DNA of 62,053 nucleotides from an uncultured Bacilli bacterium (GTDB taxonomy: Bacteria; Bacillota_I; Bacilli_A; RF39; UBA660): positions 1-62,053 of the forward strand of contig CAJTXY010000004.1 of NCBI GenBank assembly GCA_910583685.1. The letters run 5' to 3'. Below the pieces are notes generated by a model that worked only from the letters and a program-made list of their open reading frames with translations, was not told the origin of the DNA and made no database searches. Both the position numbers and the translations under genes were made by a program. Positions 7,910-15,984 of this stretch are shown here, piece by piece (position 1 is the first letter of the stretch; every line of letters begins with the position of its first letter).

Positions 7910-8089
7910 TTATTTTATAAATTCTAATGCCATTTTTTCACTAATTTTCAATGTTGTGTCTATGTTCGAAAAAATAGTAGCATAATAACTATCTTTTTCT
8001 TTTGATAAAATAACTTTATCACACTTTAACTCAATTTGATGTGAAAATTTTTTTGTTTCTTCTTCATTTAAAACATAGGTTTTGTACAT
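7910..8089 (-). CDS. Small prophage protein beyond the lysis cassette
   Basis: A 59-residue soluble, Lys/Glu-rich protein beginning MYKTYVLNEEE. I start it at the ATG ending at 8089 because AAGGGGGAT precedes it; a longer frame starts at 8152 but has no ribosome site. It lies between the lysin terminator and attL, a location where phages often carry lysogeny-expressed (moron) genes, and it has its own upstream stretch with a CATAAT -10 candidate. The function is unknown. Confidence 0.5.
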   Translation of the reverse strand: MYKTYVLNEEETKKFSHQIELKCDKVILSKEKDSYYATIFSNIDTTLKISEKMALEFIK

Positions 8090-8271
8090 ACATATCCCCC
8101 TTTCGAGCGATATTATGGCACAAAAAAAGAAATGCTGCAAATCGTCAATCAAACATATTTGATTACCCTACAATAATGAAATCAACATTTTACTATAGTA
8201 ATTTCATCATTTCAACAATAATAGATGCTTAAAATATAAAATTAATACTTTTTAGTTTTTTATTCACTAAC

Positions 8272-8306
8272 AAAAAAAAAGACCTAGAGCCTAAACTCTA
8301 AGTCTT
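8272..8306 (-). terminator. Terminator of the phage late operon
   Basis: On the minus strand an 11-bp stem with one mismatch (AAGACTTAGAG / CTCTAGGTCTT) is followed by nine T residues. It begins in the stop codon of the endolysin gene and should end the whole leftward late transcript. Confidence 0.85.
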
Positions 8307-9132
8307 ATTTCTTTGTACAATATACTTGATTATTATCTTTAATACAGATATAGCCAGATGGACTTTCTGCCCAAATAGAATCATCTTCGTTGTTTATGAT
8401 TCGTTTTGCTGTAAATACGGTCCCCTGTTTATAAACAGCTTCATCATTCTCATTTGTACTAGTTGCATTCTTTTTCCCATTTTCTGAAAGTTGTGATACT
8501 TTCTTAGGAGCAAAATTAGTTCCTGCTCCGCTTCTTACCTTCATATTGTAGTTACATACATATAATGAACTTTCATTTACAGGTACATCTTTCAAATACT
8601 TCCAGGCCCAATTTCCTGATGTTAGGAATTTGGTATTATCTGCAAAGCAACATTTTTCAATTGGTTGCCCGTTTGGAAGATAATAACCTTTATTATTTTT
8701 AGCATACTTCCGTGTGAATGGACCTTTTGCGAATTCCATATGCAAGTGATTACCTATTCTGCCATAGCTTGTACCCATCTTATTGCCCTCAACGGCCATT
8801 TGACTACCCTGTGAGTATTCACGACCCACAACTACTCCATTCAAATCATTATCGTGTAATATCATAATCGTACAGTAATCAATAGTACCATCTGCAAAAC
8901 GTACTTTATTTTTAGACTGATACCATACTGCATTCCCATCACTTGGATTTGTTGCTTTGCAAATTGCAGTGAACGGAAAGTATGCTACGTCTCTACCTCC
9001 GTCTTTGCCAGCAAGGTCACAAGCATAATATGGATGATTCCCCTCGAAATCCCCTTGCGTGCATCGAAAATTCTCCATTGGAATAAGAATATCTTCTATT
9101 CCTCCGCGAACTGATTTTTGACCTTTATACAT
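8305..9132 (-). CDS. Endolysin: M23-like peptidase with SH3-type C-terminus
   Basis: A 275-residue protein. The N-terminal ~165 residues resemble LytM/M23 zinc peptidases that cut peptide cross-bridges: HPYYACDLAG (about residues 33-42) gives the first His and Asp ligands, and GNHLHMEF gives the HxH pair. Residues ~190-275 (starting near SLYVCNYNMKVRSGAGTN) look like a bacterial SH3 cell-wall binding domain. It has no signal peptide, so it should depend on the holin encoded two bases upstream. It is the last gene of the late operon and is followed by a terminator. The exact bond cleaved cannot be told from sequence alone. Confidence 0.85.
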   Translation of the reverse strand: MYKGQKSVRGGIEDILIPMENFRCTQGDFEGNHPYYACDLAGKDGGRDVAYFPFTAICKATNPSDGNAVWYQSKNKVRFADGTIDYCTIMILHDNDLNGVVVGREYSQGSQMAVEGNKMGTSYGRIGNHLHMEFAKGPFTRKYAKNNKGYYLPNGQPIEKCCFADNTKFLTSGNWAWKYLKDVPVNESSLYVCNYNMKVRSGAGTNFAPKKVSQLSENGKKNATSTNENDEAVYKQGTVFTAKRIINNEDDSIWAESPSGYICIKDNNQVYCTKK

Positions 9133-9133
9133 T

Positions 9134-9346
9134 TTATCTACTCTCCTTTAACAAATTCTTATTATAATTTTTATTACTAACATGTAACACGGCTCCTAAA
9201 AATGTATCGAGAGCCATTATAGTTGCACTAATTTCTGTCGCATATGGTATACCCCAGATATTCCCTAAAGTAACCATAAAAGCTGCAATGGCAGGTAATA
9301 CCGTTAATGCAGCTTCTTTTAAAATATCATAAGTTTTATTTTTCAT
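9134..9346 (-). CDS. Phage holin
   Basis: A 70-residue protein with two hydrophobic segments (about residues 10-27 and 33-52) and a charged, Lys/Asn-rich tail, the size and topology of the LL-H/phage_holin_5_2 family. It lies directly between the 117-residue membrane protein and the endolysin, and would open the membrane to release the lysin at the end of infection. Confidence 0.8.
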   Translation of the reverse strand: MKNKTYDILKEAALTVLPAIAAFMVTLGNIWGIPYATEISATIMALDTFLGAVLHVSNKNYNKNLLKESR

Positions 9347-9349
9347 TTT

Positions 9350-9703
9350 CTATTTCCTTTCTTTCAAAATTTCGATATTAGCAGATACATTCTGTATTAA
9401 CTTGTTAGATTCTCGAACTTCGTTCGCTAACTCACTAAAATGTTTTTCTAACTTGTATGAGTTATCTGTATAGTTCTTAATTGTAGAAGAATTAAATTTT
9501 ATAACTTCAGAGTTGTTACTGATCACTTGCGAGTTATTCTCTACAACTGCCTTAAATGAATCTAACATATAGTCTTTTTCTTCTATTCTTTTTATTTTTA
9601 CATCTAGATATTTAGGAATATATTTGAAACCTAAGTAAAGAACCACTAACATTAAAGCTGCATATATTCCTAAATCTTCTACAATCTTTGTAAATTGTTC
9701 CAT
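9350..9703 (-). CDS. Membrane-anchored coiled-coil lysis-cassette protein
   Basis: A 117-residue protein with one N-terminal membrane segment (about residues 12-31, IYAALMLVVLYLGFKYIPKY) and a long Asn/Ser/Glu-rich coiled coil. Small proteins of this shape (XhlA or BhlA/UviB-like) commonly sit next to the holin in Firmicutes phages and are thought to help membrane permeabilisation. A strong SD (AAAGGAGG) precedes it. Family membership is inferred from topology and position. Confidence 0.65.
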   Translation of the reverse strand: MEQFTKIVEDLGIYAALMLVVLYLGFKYIPKYLDVKIKRIEEKDYMLDSFKAVVENNSQVISNNSEVIKFNSSTIKNYTDNSYKLEKHFSELANEVRESNKLIQNVSANIEILKERK

Positions 9704-9835
9704 TTTTCCTCCTTTTATCGTCTAAGAATTTGGATTACAATTATCATCAACACAAGTAAAATAAATATTCACTTTTGGAGAATACATACCTCTTATCTAA
9801 TGTTCCTATATTAATAATTGTATTATCTATTCCTG
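9704..9835 (-). other. Intergenic remnant after the tail-tip genes
   Basis: After the stop of the 108-residue gene, the -1 frame stays open for about 30 codons (it includes IDNTIINIGTLDKRY). A separate 21-codon frame begins at an ATG inside it. Neither has a well-placed ribosome site. It may be the decayed 3' end of a longer tail-tip gene. Confidence 0.3.
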
Positions 9836-10162
9836 TTACTTCCCTATTTTCAAAAATAATGCTGTACATTTTAATGTTGACGCTATTTGTTCATTATAAT
9901 AACTTTTAATATATGCAACTATGTTTTCGCCATACTTAGAATATGTTACTTGCCATTGATCTCCAATTCCATTTCCTACAGTAGTTATACCAAGAAAGAT
10001 ATAACCATTTGGAATCGTAAGTTTCCCCATTGTAACCCAAGTATTTCCATTACCATTAATGGTAATGGATTGTGAAAATTCTTGAATTTTAATTATATCT
10101 TCATATCTTGGAATTTTTGGATTTAAAATATTTCCATTTAAATCTTTTAAAACATTAGTCAT
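9836..10162 (-). CDS. Tail-tip paralogue 3 (108 aa)
   Basis: The N-terminal ~21 residues (TNVLKDLNGNILNPKIPRYE) are shared with the two genes upstream, while the rest differs. Residues ~30-108 are β-rich (ITINGNGNTWVTMGKLTIP and on) and end in a hydrophobic LFLKIG strand. This looks like an anchor segment plus an exchangeable receptor-binding or decoration domain at the tail tip. It is the third of three tandem cassettes, with 43 bases to the previous one. Confidence 0.6.
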   Translation of the reverse strand: MTNVLKDLNGNILNPKIPRYEDIIKIQEFSQSITINGNGNTWVTMGKLTIPNGYIFLGITTVGNGIGDQWQVTYSKYGENIVAYIKSYYNEQIASTLKCTALFLKIGK

Positions 10163-10205
10163 AATTGTGGCTTAGATATGCCTCTCTCTATCTTTTCATA
10201 CTATA

Positions 10206-10601
10206 CTACTTATATTGTGTAATTTTAAATTCTGCACTTACGGTTACATTATTAATATCTACACTAGACCTATTATGAAAATTTAATTGTAATTTTTTAC
10301 GTTTAGAACAATATCCTGCGCAAACCATAATTACACCGTCAGAGGTTACGCAAGAAGTTGTTAAAATATTGTCACCTAACTCTAACATTCCCTCTGGGAG
10401 TTCAGTAACACCAGTGTTAAGGCCCCAAAAGTTGGCACTAAAATTCGATACATATGATAGTTTCTTGATATATTCTTTGTGTGTCGTATATTCATATATA
10501 ATCCAACCGTTTTTATCTGTACTTTTTTTTGCTTTTTCATATCTTGGTATTTTTGTATTAATGATTTCTCCATTATTATTTTTCAAAACTATATTACTCA
10601 T
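10206..10601 (-). CDS. Tail-tip paralogue 2 (131 aa)
   Basis: Begins SNIVLKNNNGEIINTKIPRYE, the same anchor motif as its neighbours, followed by an unrelated β-rich domain of ~105 residues. Several Cys (TTSCV, CAGYCSKR) and alternating hydrophobic residues suggest a compact β-sandwich. It sits in the position of receptor-binding or baseplate decoration proteins. No specific sugar- or protein-binding family is recognised. Confidence 0.6.
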   Translation of the reverse strand: MSNIVLKNNNGEIINTKIPRYEKAKKSTDKNGWIIYEYTTHKEYIKKLSYVSNFSANFWGLNTGVTELPEGMLELGDNILTTSCVTSDGVIMVCAGYCSKRKKLQLNFHNRSSVDINNVTVSAEFKITQYK

Positions 10602-10632
10602 ATTTTTAGTTTTTCAACTAGTATTATGAATA

Positions 10633-11079
10633 TTAATTTGATACTTTTTGCCAAATGAAACAAGTGAAATATGGAGGCATATTGTTGTGTGCCTCATTTC
10701 CTCCATTTAAGTTAATTGCTTTTTCTCCTAACCAAGCATTTTGACAATATTGATTTTGACTATTAGCTTGTGCAACATTTCCAGAATGCCCACCGGCCCA
10801 AGCAACTCCCAATGAAGCAATATTGTAATTAGGCAACTCTTGTTTTGTTAATTTATGAGCCTTTTCTCCACCTGTTTTTTCAGCGGTTGAAAAGTCGGCA
10901 TCATCCGAATCTACTCCAACTAACGTTTTTCCTTTCGCAATTAATTGCCAAGTTCCACCAAATCTTTGACTTGGATTTTCTGTATTAGTTGTAAGAAATA
11001 AGTCTCCAACTTTATAATCGTATCTTGGAATATGAGGATTGAGAATATTTCCCAAAACATCTTTCAATATATTATTCAT
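10633..11079 (-). CDS. Tail-tip paralogue 1 with collar-type C-terminal domain
   Basis: A 148-residue protein. Residues 1-21 carry the shared anchor (NNILKDVLGNILNPHIPRYD). The rest resembles the C-terminal domain of phage baseplate/tail-collar proteins: FGGTWQLIAKGKTLVGVD (about residues 40-57), then TGGEKAHKLTKQELPNY, then a terminal NMPPYFTCFIWQKV. This domain typically trimerises at fibre tips. Its ATG overlaps the end of the alternative (+1) frame of the poly-G mini-gene upstream. Confidence 0.75.
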   Translation of the reverse strand: MNNILKDVLGNILNPHIPRYDYKVGDLFLTTNTENPSQRFGGTWQLIAKGKTLVGVDSDDADFSTAEKTGGEKAHKLTKQELPNYNIASLGVAWAGGHSGNVAQANSQNQYCQNAWLGEKAINLNGGNEAHNNMPPYFTCFIWQKVSN

Positions 11080-11115
11080 AATACACCTCGGAAAAAGAAG
11101 AGAGAGATTTATATT

Positions 11116-11193
11116 TTAGCCTCTCCCTCCTTTCAAGGAAGCTAGTTGATAAAACTGCCCCCCCCCGATTTTACATTCAGTTAATTTTTTCAT
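11116..11193 (-). CDS. 25-codon mini-gene containing a G9 tract
   Basis: Starts MKKLTECKIGGGQFY and stops after 25 codons. A very strong SD (AAGGAGG, nine bases before ATG) argues that it is translated. Nine consecutive G residues (complement of 11158-11166) encode the Gly run. One extra G would replace the C-terminus and extend the frame to 40 codons, ending in a stop that overlaps the ATG of the collar-type gene; one fewer would stop it early. Homopolymer tracts of this length slip readily, so it could switch. The function is unknown. Confidence 0.5.
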   Translation of the reverse strand: MKKLTECKIGGGQFYQLASLKGGRG

Positions 11194-11209
11194 TTTATTT
11201 TTCCTCCTT

Positions 11210-11884
11210 TTAATTAGAATTCATTATCGCTTGTTGTAATTCTTCGTCTGTACACGTTCCTAAATAGACCGTTTTTGATTTCAAAATATCAAGTTCCAAC
11301 TTCAAATTGCCAGCTGCGTCTTCAGACAAAGAATTTTTAATACTTTCAAACCATATACTAAACATAGTCTCATACTGTAAGAATATATCAGTAGTATCTA
11401 TATGTTGGACTGTTGAAACTACATTACCGCAATCGTAAGAATTTAATCTTGTATCAACTATTAAATCTTGAGTGATTTTTGTTGTACCTGCTGGAATATT
11501 AATTTTTGCTATTCTTAAATCATAGATTGTAGAATTTCTTACTAAATTAGGCGCGGTCGGGTTATCGCTAAATGTTCCTTTGATTATTTGAGCTGATATT
11601 AACCTGTTCGTTAAATCTAATCTTATAACAACATTATCAATACGTTTTAAAGCTCCGTCTGCTGTATCTATTGTTTTATTTAGATCTCCAGTATTTGTAT
11701 AACGGTAACCTTCAATATTGGCGTCGCCTTCTTTAATAGTTATTGTCATATCATTATTGGCTATAACTTGTAACTCATTATTAAAGATACCATTAGTAAA
11801 ATACTTCGCCAGATGTCTAGCGAAGTCTTCCGCAAAATAGACTCTGTCGTCGTCTATGTCATTAAAAAAACTAAATTTTTCCAT
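11210..11884 (-). CDS. Baseplate/tail-tip structural protein (224 aa)
   Basis: Begins MEKFSFFNDIDDDRVYFAEDFARHLAKYF. A β-rich domain with ITIKEGDANIEGYRY and a KRIDNVVIRLDLTNR segment follows. This pattern is common in siphovirus baseplate proteins that link the tail tip to receptor-binding modules. It lies directly after the Gp37-like tail protein gene. The last ~60 residues are helical and end near the SD of the poly-G mini-gene. The structural role is supported by position and pattern; the precise subunit is not known. Confidence 0.7.
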   Translation of the reverse strand: MEKFSFFNDIDDDRVYFAEDFARHLAKYFTNGIFNNELQVIANNDMTITIKEGDANIEGYRYTNTGDLNKTIDTADGALKRIDNVVIRLDLTNRLISAQIIKGTFSDNPTAPNLVRNSTIYDLRIAKINIPAGTTKITQDLIVDTRLNSYDCGNVVSTVQHIDTTDIFLQYETMFSIWFESIKNSLSEDAAGNLKLELDILKSKTVYLGTCTDEELQQAIMNSN

Positions 11885-11901
11885 AACTCTTATTTCCCTC
11901 C

Positions 11902-12954
11902 TTAATCATTATTAAAAGTTTCTGCTATAGGATTACCATAAGTAGGTATTACATTATGTTTACCTTTTTCGATAACTTCTTCAACTTCGGTTATTCGTTG
12001 TTTCTTAATCATACTCCAGCTTTCTTTTTTTATATTTACAATATCGCCCAAGTCCCAATATTTTCTATAATCGGTAGAGTGTACTGTAGCTTCGAAAGTT
12101 TCTGTAGGATCTGTTAACTTTTCTTTTCCTAAATCGTCCAAGATAGCGTTATATTCAGCTGCTGATAGATCTTTGTTACTTTCGTTTTTAGCGTCTACAA
12201 AAGCCTCTCTAATATCGAAGTCGTGGGTATCTGCTGTAACATTAGAAACAGTCCTCATAATTCTGTTTGTATCTTCGCCAGTTCCACCGACTAATACATC
12301 AGTAATCATGTTTTTTCTGCTATAAGTGTGTTCTGTAGTATCTAAGTTTGATTTATCTTCGCTAAATTCATACCTAGTATTTATTTTTTGATCTTCTGTT
12401 CTATCTTTTCCAACATAATTAACATATTTATAACGTTTATTCTCTAAGTCTAAAACAATCTTACCACCGATATTAGACGCTTTAGATAACTTCTCGTGAT
12501 ATGTATATATATTTTTATAAGTACATTGAAAATCAACTTTACCACTAACAATATCACTATCTGTAATATCTAGTTTCTTAAAAGGACGCATAGAAGTAAG
12601 TAATTTCCTAAAACCCCCGATATACGTTCCTCTATAATTGATACGATTTTTTATGATCCTTCTATTTAATAAAAATAAACCAAACCTACCATATACAGTA
12701 ATAGTAACTTTTTCCTTATCTTCTTTAAACTTCCAGGAGTCAATAATACCAAACTCATCATTTTCTTTTAAATCACTTCTAACAATAATGTTATCAGCCT
12801 TTAAGAGTCTATAATTATTAGCTGTAGGGTTTATATTTAACTCAAACTCGCCAGCCTCGAAGTATTTACGACGCCAACGTAAAGAGCTATAGCTGTCTAT
12901 AACTCCTAAAAAGTTTAAATCACGATCATACACATTTAAAAATATAGCTTTCAT
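11902..12954 (-). CDS. Gp37-like siphovirus tail protein (Tal-type)
   Basis: A 350-residue protein beginning MKAIFLNVYDRDLNFLGVID with a WRRKYFEAGEFELNI stretch. I recognise this as the ReqiPepy6 Gp37-like family, the Firmicute siphovirus tail-tip protein encoded right after Dit. It should form the hub below the distal tail protein. The C-terminal part (about residues 270-345, DLGDIVNIKKESW then ITEVEEVIEKGKHNVIPTYG) matches the conserved end of this group. Its ATG overlaps the Dit stop. No lytic domain is visible. Confidence 0.8.
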   Translation of the reverse strand: MKAIFLNVYDRDLNFLGVIDSYSSLRWRRKYFEAGEFELNINPTANNYRLLKADNIIVRSDLKENDEFGIIDSWKFKEDKEKVTITVYGRFGLFLLNRRIIKNRINYRGTYIGGFRKLLTSMRPFKKLDITDSDIVSGKVDFQCTYKNIYTYHEKLSKASNIGGKIVLDLENKRYKYVNYVGKDRTEDQKINTRYEFSEDKSNLDTTEHTYSRKNMITDVLVGGTGEDTNRIMRTVSNVTADTHDFDIREAFVDAKNESNKDLSAAEYNAILDDLGKEKLTDPTETFEATVHSTDYRKYWDLGDIVNIKKESWSMIKKQRITEVEEVIEKGKHNVIPTYGNPIAETFNND

Positions 12955-13817
12955 TATACCGCCTCATATTCTGGTAAAAATTCAATAGTAGTTTCTAAAT
13001 TTTCCTCGCCACTATCAGCTCCAGATCTAAACGTATTAGTTCCGCTAGGTATCTGTAAATATTTGCTACCATACATCATTAAATAATTGATGTTTTCTTC
13101 TTCACTAGTTAAAGCATTTATAAACATTACATTTTTATTATCAATATGAGTAGTTATAACGATTTTGTCTCCTACAGACATTGTCTTTTCTATATGTATT
13201 ATCTCTCGTGTATTTACATTAAATAAATATGGGTTAACGACTATATCATTTGCTTTAAAAGTTATTGTCATACCATAATCAATTTCAGTAGTATTTTGTG
13301 TTGTTCCCATAGAAGTAGTATTTTTAGTTCCAAACTTAATACCTGTACTTTGTGGGATCTTTAACGCAAACTTAAACGCTGGCGTCCATGTAGCCATAGA
13401 TAATATTGTAGCAGCTAAAGCTGAAAAACGAGGGTTAGGACAAACGAGAGAAATAGAAAAATCTCTTGTATATGTTCCTTTTTCTGGTATTATTACTTTT
13501 TCAACTACACAAGTGATTTTTCTTTCGATATTACCTTCATAGTAATAAAGAGTACCTTCGCTATTTCTAGGAAACATATCGAATAATAATAGTCTATTTT
13601 CTTGTACGTTTTCTGTAATAGTTCCTTTTATTGTAAGCTCTCGCTCTCCAATACTTGTACCGTTCCATTTTGTACCAACGCCATAGGCTGAACTGATAGT
13701 ATTTACAGTTCCAACAACTTCGTGAAAGCCGTCGCAGATACCTAGAAGAAAAGGCGGTTTATATGTAAAAGTAATCATATCGCCTTTATGATTTTTATAT
13801 ATTAAAGTTCTTTCCAT
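12954..13817 (-). CDS. Distal tail protein (Dit-like)
   Basis: A 287-residue protein. The N-terminus (YKNHKGDMITFTYKPPFLLG) and the internal GERELTIKGTITENVQENR region follow the siphovirus tail component (SPP1 Dit / phi11 gp58-N) pattern; the C-terminal β-sandwich ends near TIEFLPEYEAV. It would cap the tail tube and attach the baseplate. I start it at the ATG ending at 13817, with AAAGG upstream and four bases after the tape measure stop; a longer frame adds six residues and overlaps that stop. Confidence 0.8.
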   Translation of the reverse strand: MERTLIYKNHKGDMITFTYKPPFLLGICDGFHEVVGTVNTISSAYGVGTKWNGTSIGERELTIKGTITENVQENRLLLFDMFPRNSEGTLYYYEGNIERKITCVVEKVIIPEKGTYTRDFSISLVCPNPRFSALAATILSMATWTPAFKFALKIPQSTGIKFGTKNTTSMGTTQNTTEIDYGMTITFKANDIVVNPYLFNVNTREIIHIEKTMSVGDKIVITTHIDNKNVMFINALTSEEENINYLMMYGSKYLQIPSGTNTFRSGADSGEENLETTIEFLPEYEAV

Positions 13818-13821
13818 ATAA

Positions 13822-15984
13822 TCACGCCTTTCCATGTACTAGATTTAACTCTTGAATAGCTTTACGAGTTTGTCGAGCTGTTTCTGCTGGAGACAAAGGC
13901 TCTGTTGAGTTAATTGTTATGTTCCAATTATTAGTAGTTTCGTTATTAGTAACGGCTGATGTTATTTCTTGATATTCTTTAGCTTCGTCAGCAGTTAATA
14001 CACGTTCGCCCTTATGTAGTAAGGCTGGCATATCGTCGTATGGCACATATTCCATACCAACACGTAGCTTTTTAAGTAGTGGAATATTTAAACCTTTTCC
14101 TCCGACGCCAGGTACCCAGTCTGGGATCTTCAATTTATTAAGTCCCTTAATAAATGCGTTCATACCGTCAATGATAAGGTTAATCGGAAATTTAAAGATA
14201 TTTGAAATTCCAGAAATAATATTACTAAAAATATTTTTGACATTTTCCCAAGCACCTCGCCAATTCCCAGTAAAGACATTTTTTATAAAGTCGATTATAC
14301 TCATAAAAATATTTTTAACAACTTGAACTTGTGAGGTAATATAGCTTAGGGCATTTCCGAAGACGCTACCTATAATATTAGCTGCATACGTAAACTGAGA
14401 CGAAAGCATAGGTATAATAGTCTGTATAATAATGTTTAGTAATGACATCAAAGGCGGTAAAATTACATTAAGTAATTGAGTCAATGGCTGTAAAATTAAC
14501 ATCAATAAGTCGATAAATGGTTGTAATAGAGATAAGATAGGTTGTAATAAAGGTAAAAGTGGTTGTATCAAACTAAGTAATAAAGGTAGGATCATTTCTA
14601 CAATCTGTAGTATAGGTGGAAGTAACATCTGTATCAATTCTACAAAAACTGGGAGCAGCGCTTGTACGATTTCCATAATCGGAGGTAACAAAGTCGTAAG
14701 TAAACTTATAAATATAGGTAGAAGTTGCTCCGTCAGAGTTGCGATCATTGGTAAAGCCGTCTCTATAAAAGTCTGTATTGGTGGAATAAGAGCTGTAAAT
14801 AATTGGGTAATAACTGGGGTTAATTGGTTAATCAAACCCTCGATTAAAGGCATATTATTTAAGACCAAATTCATAATAGAAAGAATAAGAGGCATTAGGG
14901 CATTACCTAAAGGAAGTAAGAGCATTTCTACATTACGCTTTAAGCCCTCGAACATACTACCTATATCGTCATATTTTACCTCTTTAATTTTATTAATAGA
15001 GTCAGCTGTTCCGTCGTACATATCTCTTATAGATCCTAACTGTGTAACGACTTCTGGTCCTAGATCTTCCCACATAGTACCGAATAAGTCAACACCTACA
15101 ATAGACTGTTGTACTGGATCGTCCATAGCTTTAATAGCGTCAATAGTTTCATAAAAGGCTTTCTTAGCAGTATCTCCTCCAGCTGCGAACTTTTTAGCCA
15201 TTTCGTCTGAGTTAAGACCTAACTTTGTAAAACCTTCAATAGTAGTATTAGAGCCGTCTATTGCTCTAATAGAAAACTCCTTAACAGCATCGCCAATCTT
15301 GTCTAAATTCCAAGCTCCAGCGTCAGAGCCACTTTGAAAGATATTAAACATATCTTCCGCTGATAAGCCTAACTTTCCAAATTGTACAGAATATTCGTTA
15401 ATATTATCTACTAGCTCGCCTGAGAAGTCGAGGCCGTTCTGCACGCCCTGAGCCATTAAGTTATAAGCCTCGGCTGCTGATATTCCAAATTGAGTAATCA
15501 AAGCCTTAGAGGCTCGAATAGACTCATTAACTTCGACACCGAAAGTATCACGCAGAGCTAAAGCGTTCTCTGTTACAGCTTTTATTTGTGAAGGATCAAA
15601 CTCGTATAATTCTTGTGAAGCTAAAGCCATAGAGTTGGCTATATCTTCGAAGCTTTCGCCATAATTACCTTTGTATATATCTTCGAGAGCTTTTTTCCAC
15701 TCCACAGACTCATTTTTAGCAATTCCTGTTTGTGCTATAAACGAGTTCATAGCTTGATCCATATTCTTTTGAGAATTAATCGCTAAACCACCTATAGCAG
15801 TAGCAACAGTAGCAAGAGTTCCGCCTAAAACAAGAGCACCTTTTCCTACTTTAGAAAAGACACCTCCAAGTTTAGAAGCGAAACTTTCGCCTTTTTTAGT
15901 AGTACCGTCTAAAGCCTTATTAGCTTTTTCATTATCAATAAATATAGATCCATATAAACTAAATATACTAGCCAAGTTTAACAC
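13822..15984 (-). CDS. Tape measure protein
   Basis: A 720-residue protein fixing tail length and later passing through the host membrane. Residues 1-50 are basic, residues 50-70 form a Gly-rich hydrophobic helix, and residues 75-350 match the PhageMin_tail core (ISAAEAYNLMAQGVQNG, GWNLDKIGDAVKEF-like segment). Residues 378-520 are thirteen consecutive 11-residue units of the type LPPIxxIVxxL. Residues 600-660 contain the common C-terminal ALLHKGERVLTADEAKEY segment. It overlaps the end of the frameshifted chaperone gene by 17 bases, as is usual. Confidence 0.92.
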   Translation of the reverse strand: MLNLASIFSLYGSIFIDNEKANKALDGTTKKGESFASKLGGVFSKVGKGALVLGGTLATVATAIGGLAINSQKNMDQAMNSFIAQTGIAKNESVEWKKALEDIYKGNYGESFEDIANSMALASQELYEFDPSQIKAVTENALALRDTFGVEVNESIRASKALITQFGISAAEAYNLMAQGVQNGLDFSGELVDNINEYSVQFGKLGLSAEDMFNIFQSGSDAGAWNLDKIGDAVKEFSIRAIDGSNTTIEGFTKLGLNSDEMAKKFAAGGDTAKKAFYETIDAIKAMDDPVQQSIVGVDLFGTMWEDLGPEVVTQLGSIRDMYDGTADSINKIKEVKYDDIGSMFEGLKRNVEMLLLPLGNALMPLILSIMNLVLNNMPLIEGLINQLTPVITQLFTALIPPIQTFIETALPMIATLTEQLLPIFISLLTTLLPPIMEIVQALLPVFVELIQMLLPPILQIVEMILPLLLSLIQPLLPLLQPILSLLQPFIDLLMLILQPLTQLLNVILPPLMSLLNIIIQTIIPMLSSQFTYAANIIGSVFGNALSYITSQVQVVKNIFMSIIDFIKNVFTGNWRGAWENVKNIFSNIISGISNIFKFPINLIIDGMNAFIKGLNKLKIPDWVPGVGGKGLNIPLLKKLRVGMEYVPYDDMPALLHKGERVLTADEAKEYQEITSAVTNNETTNNWNITINSTEPLSPAETARQTRKAIQELNLVHGKA

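Noticed and set aside
9836..11193. Diversity-generating retroelement acting on the tail-tip genes
   Set aside because: No reverse transcriptase gene or template repeat is present in the window.
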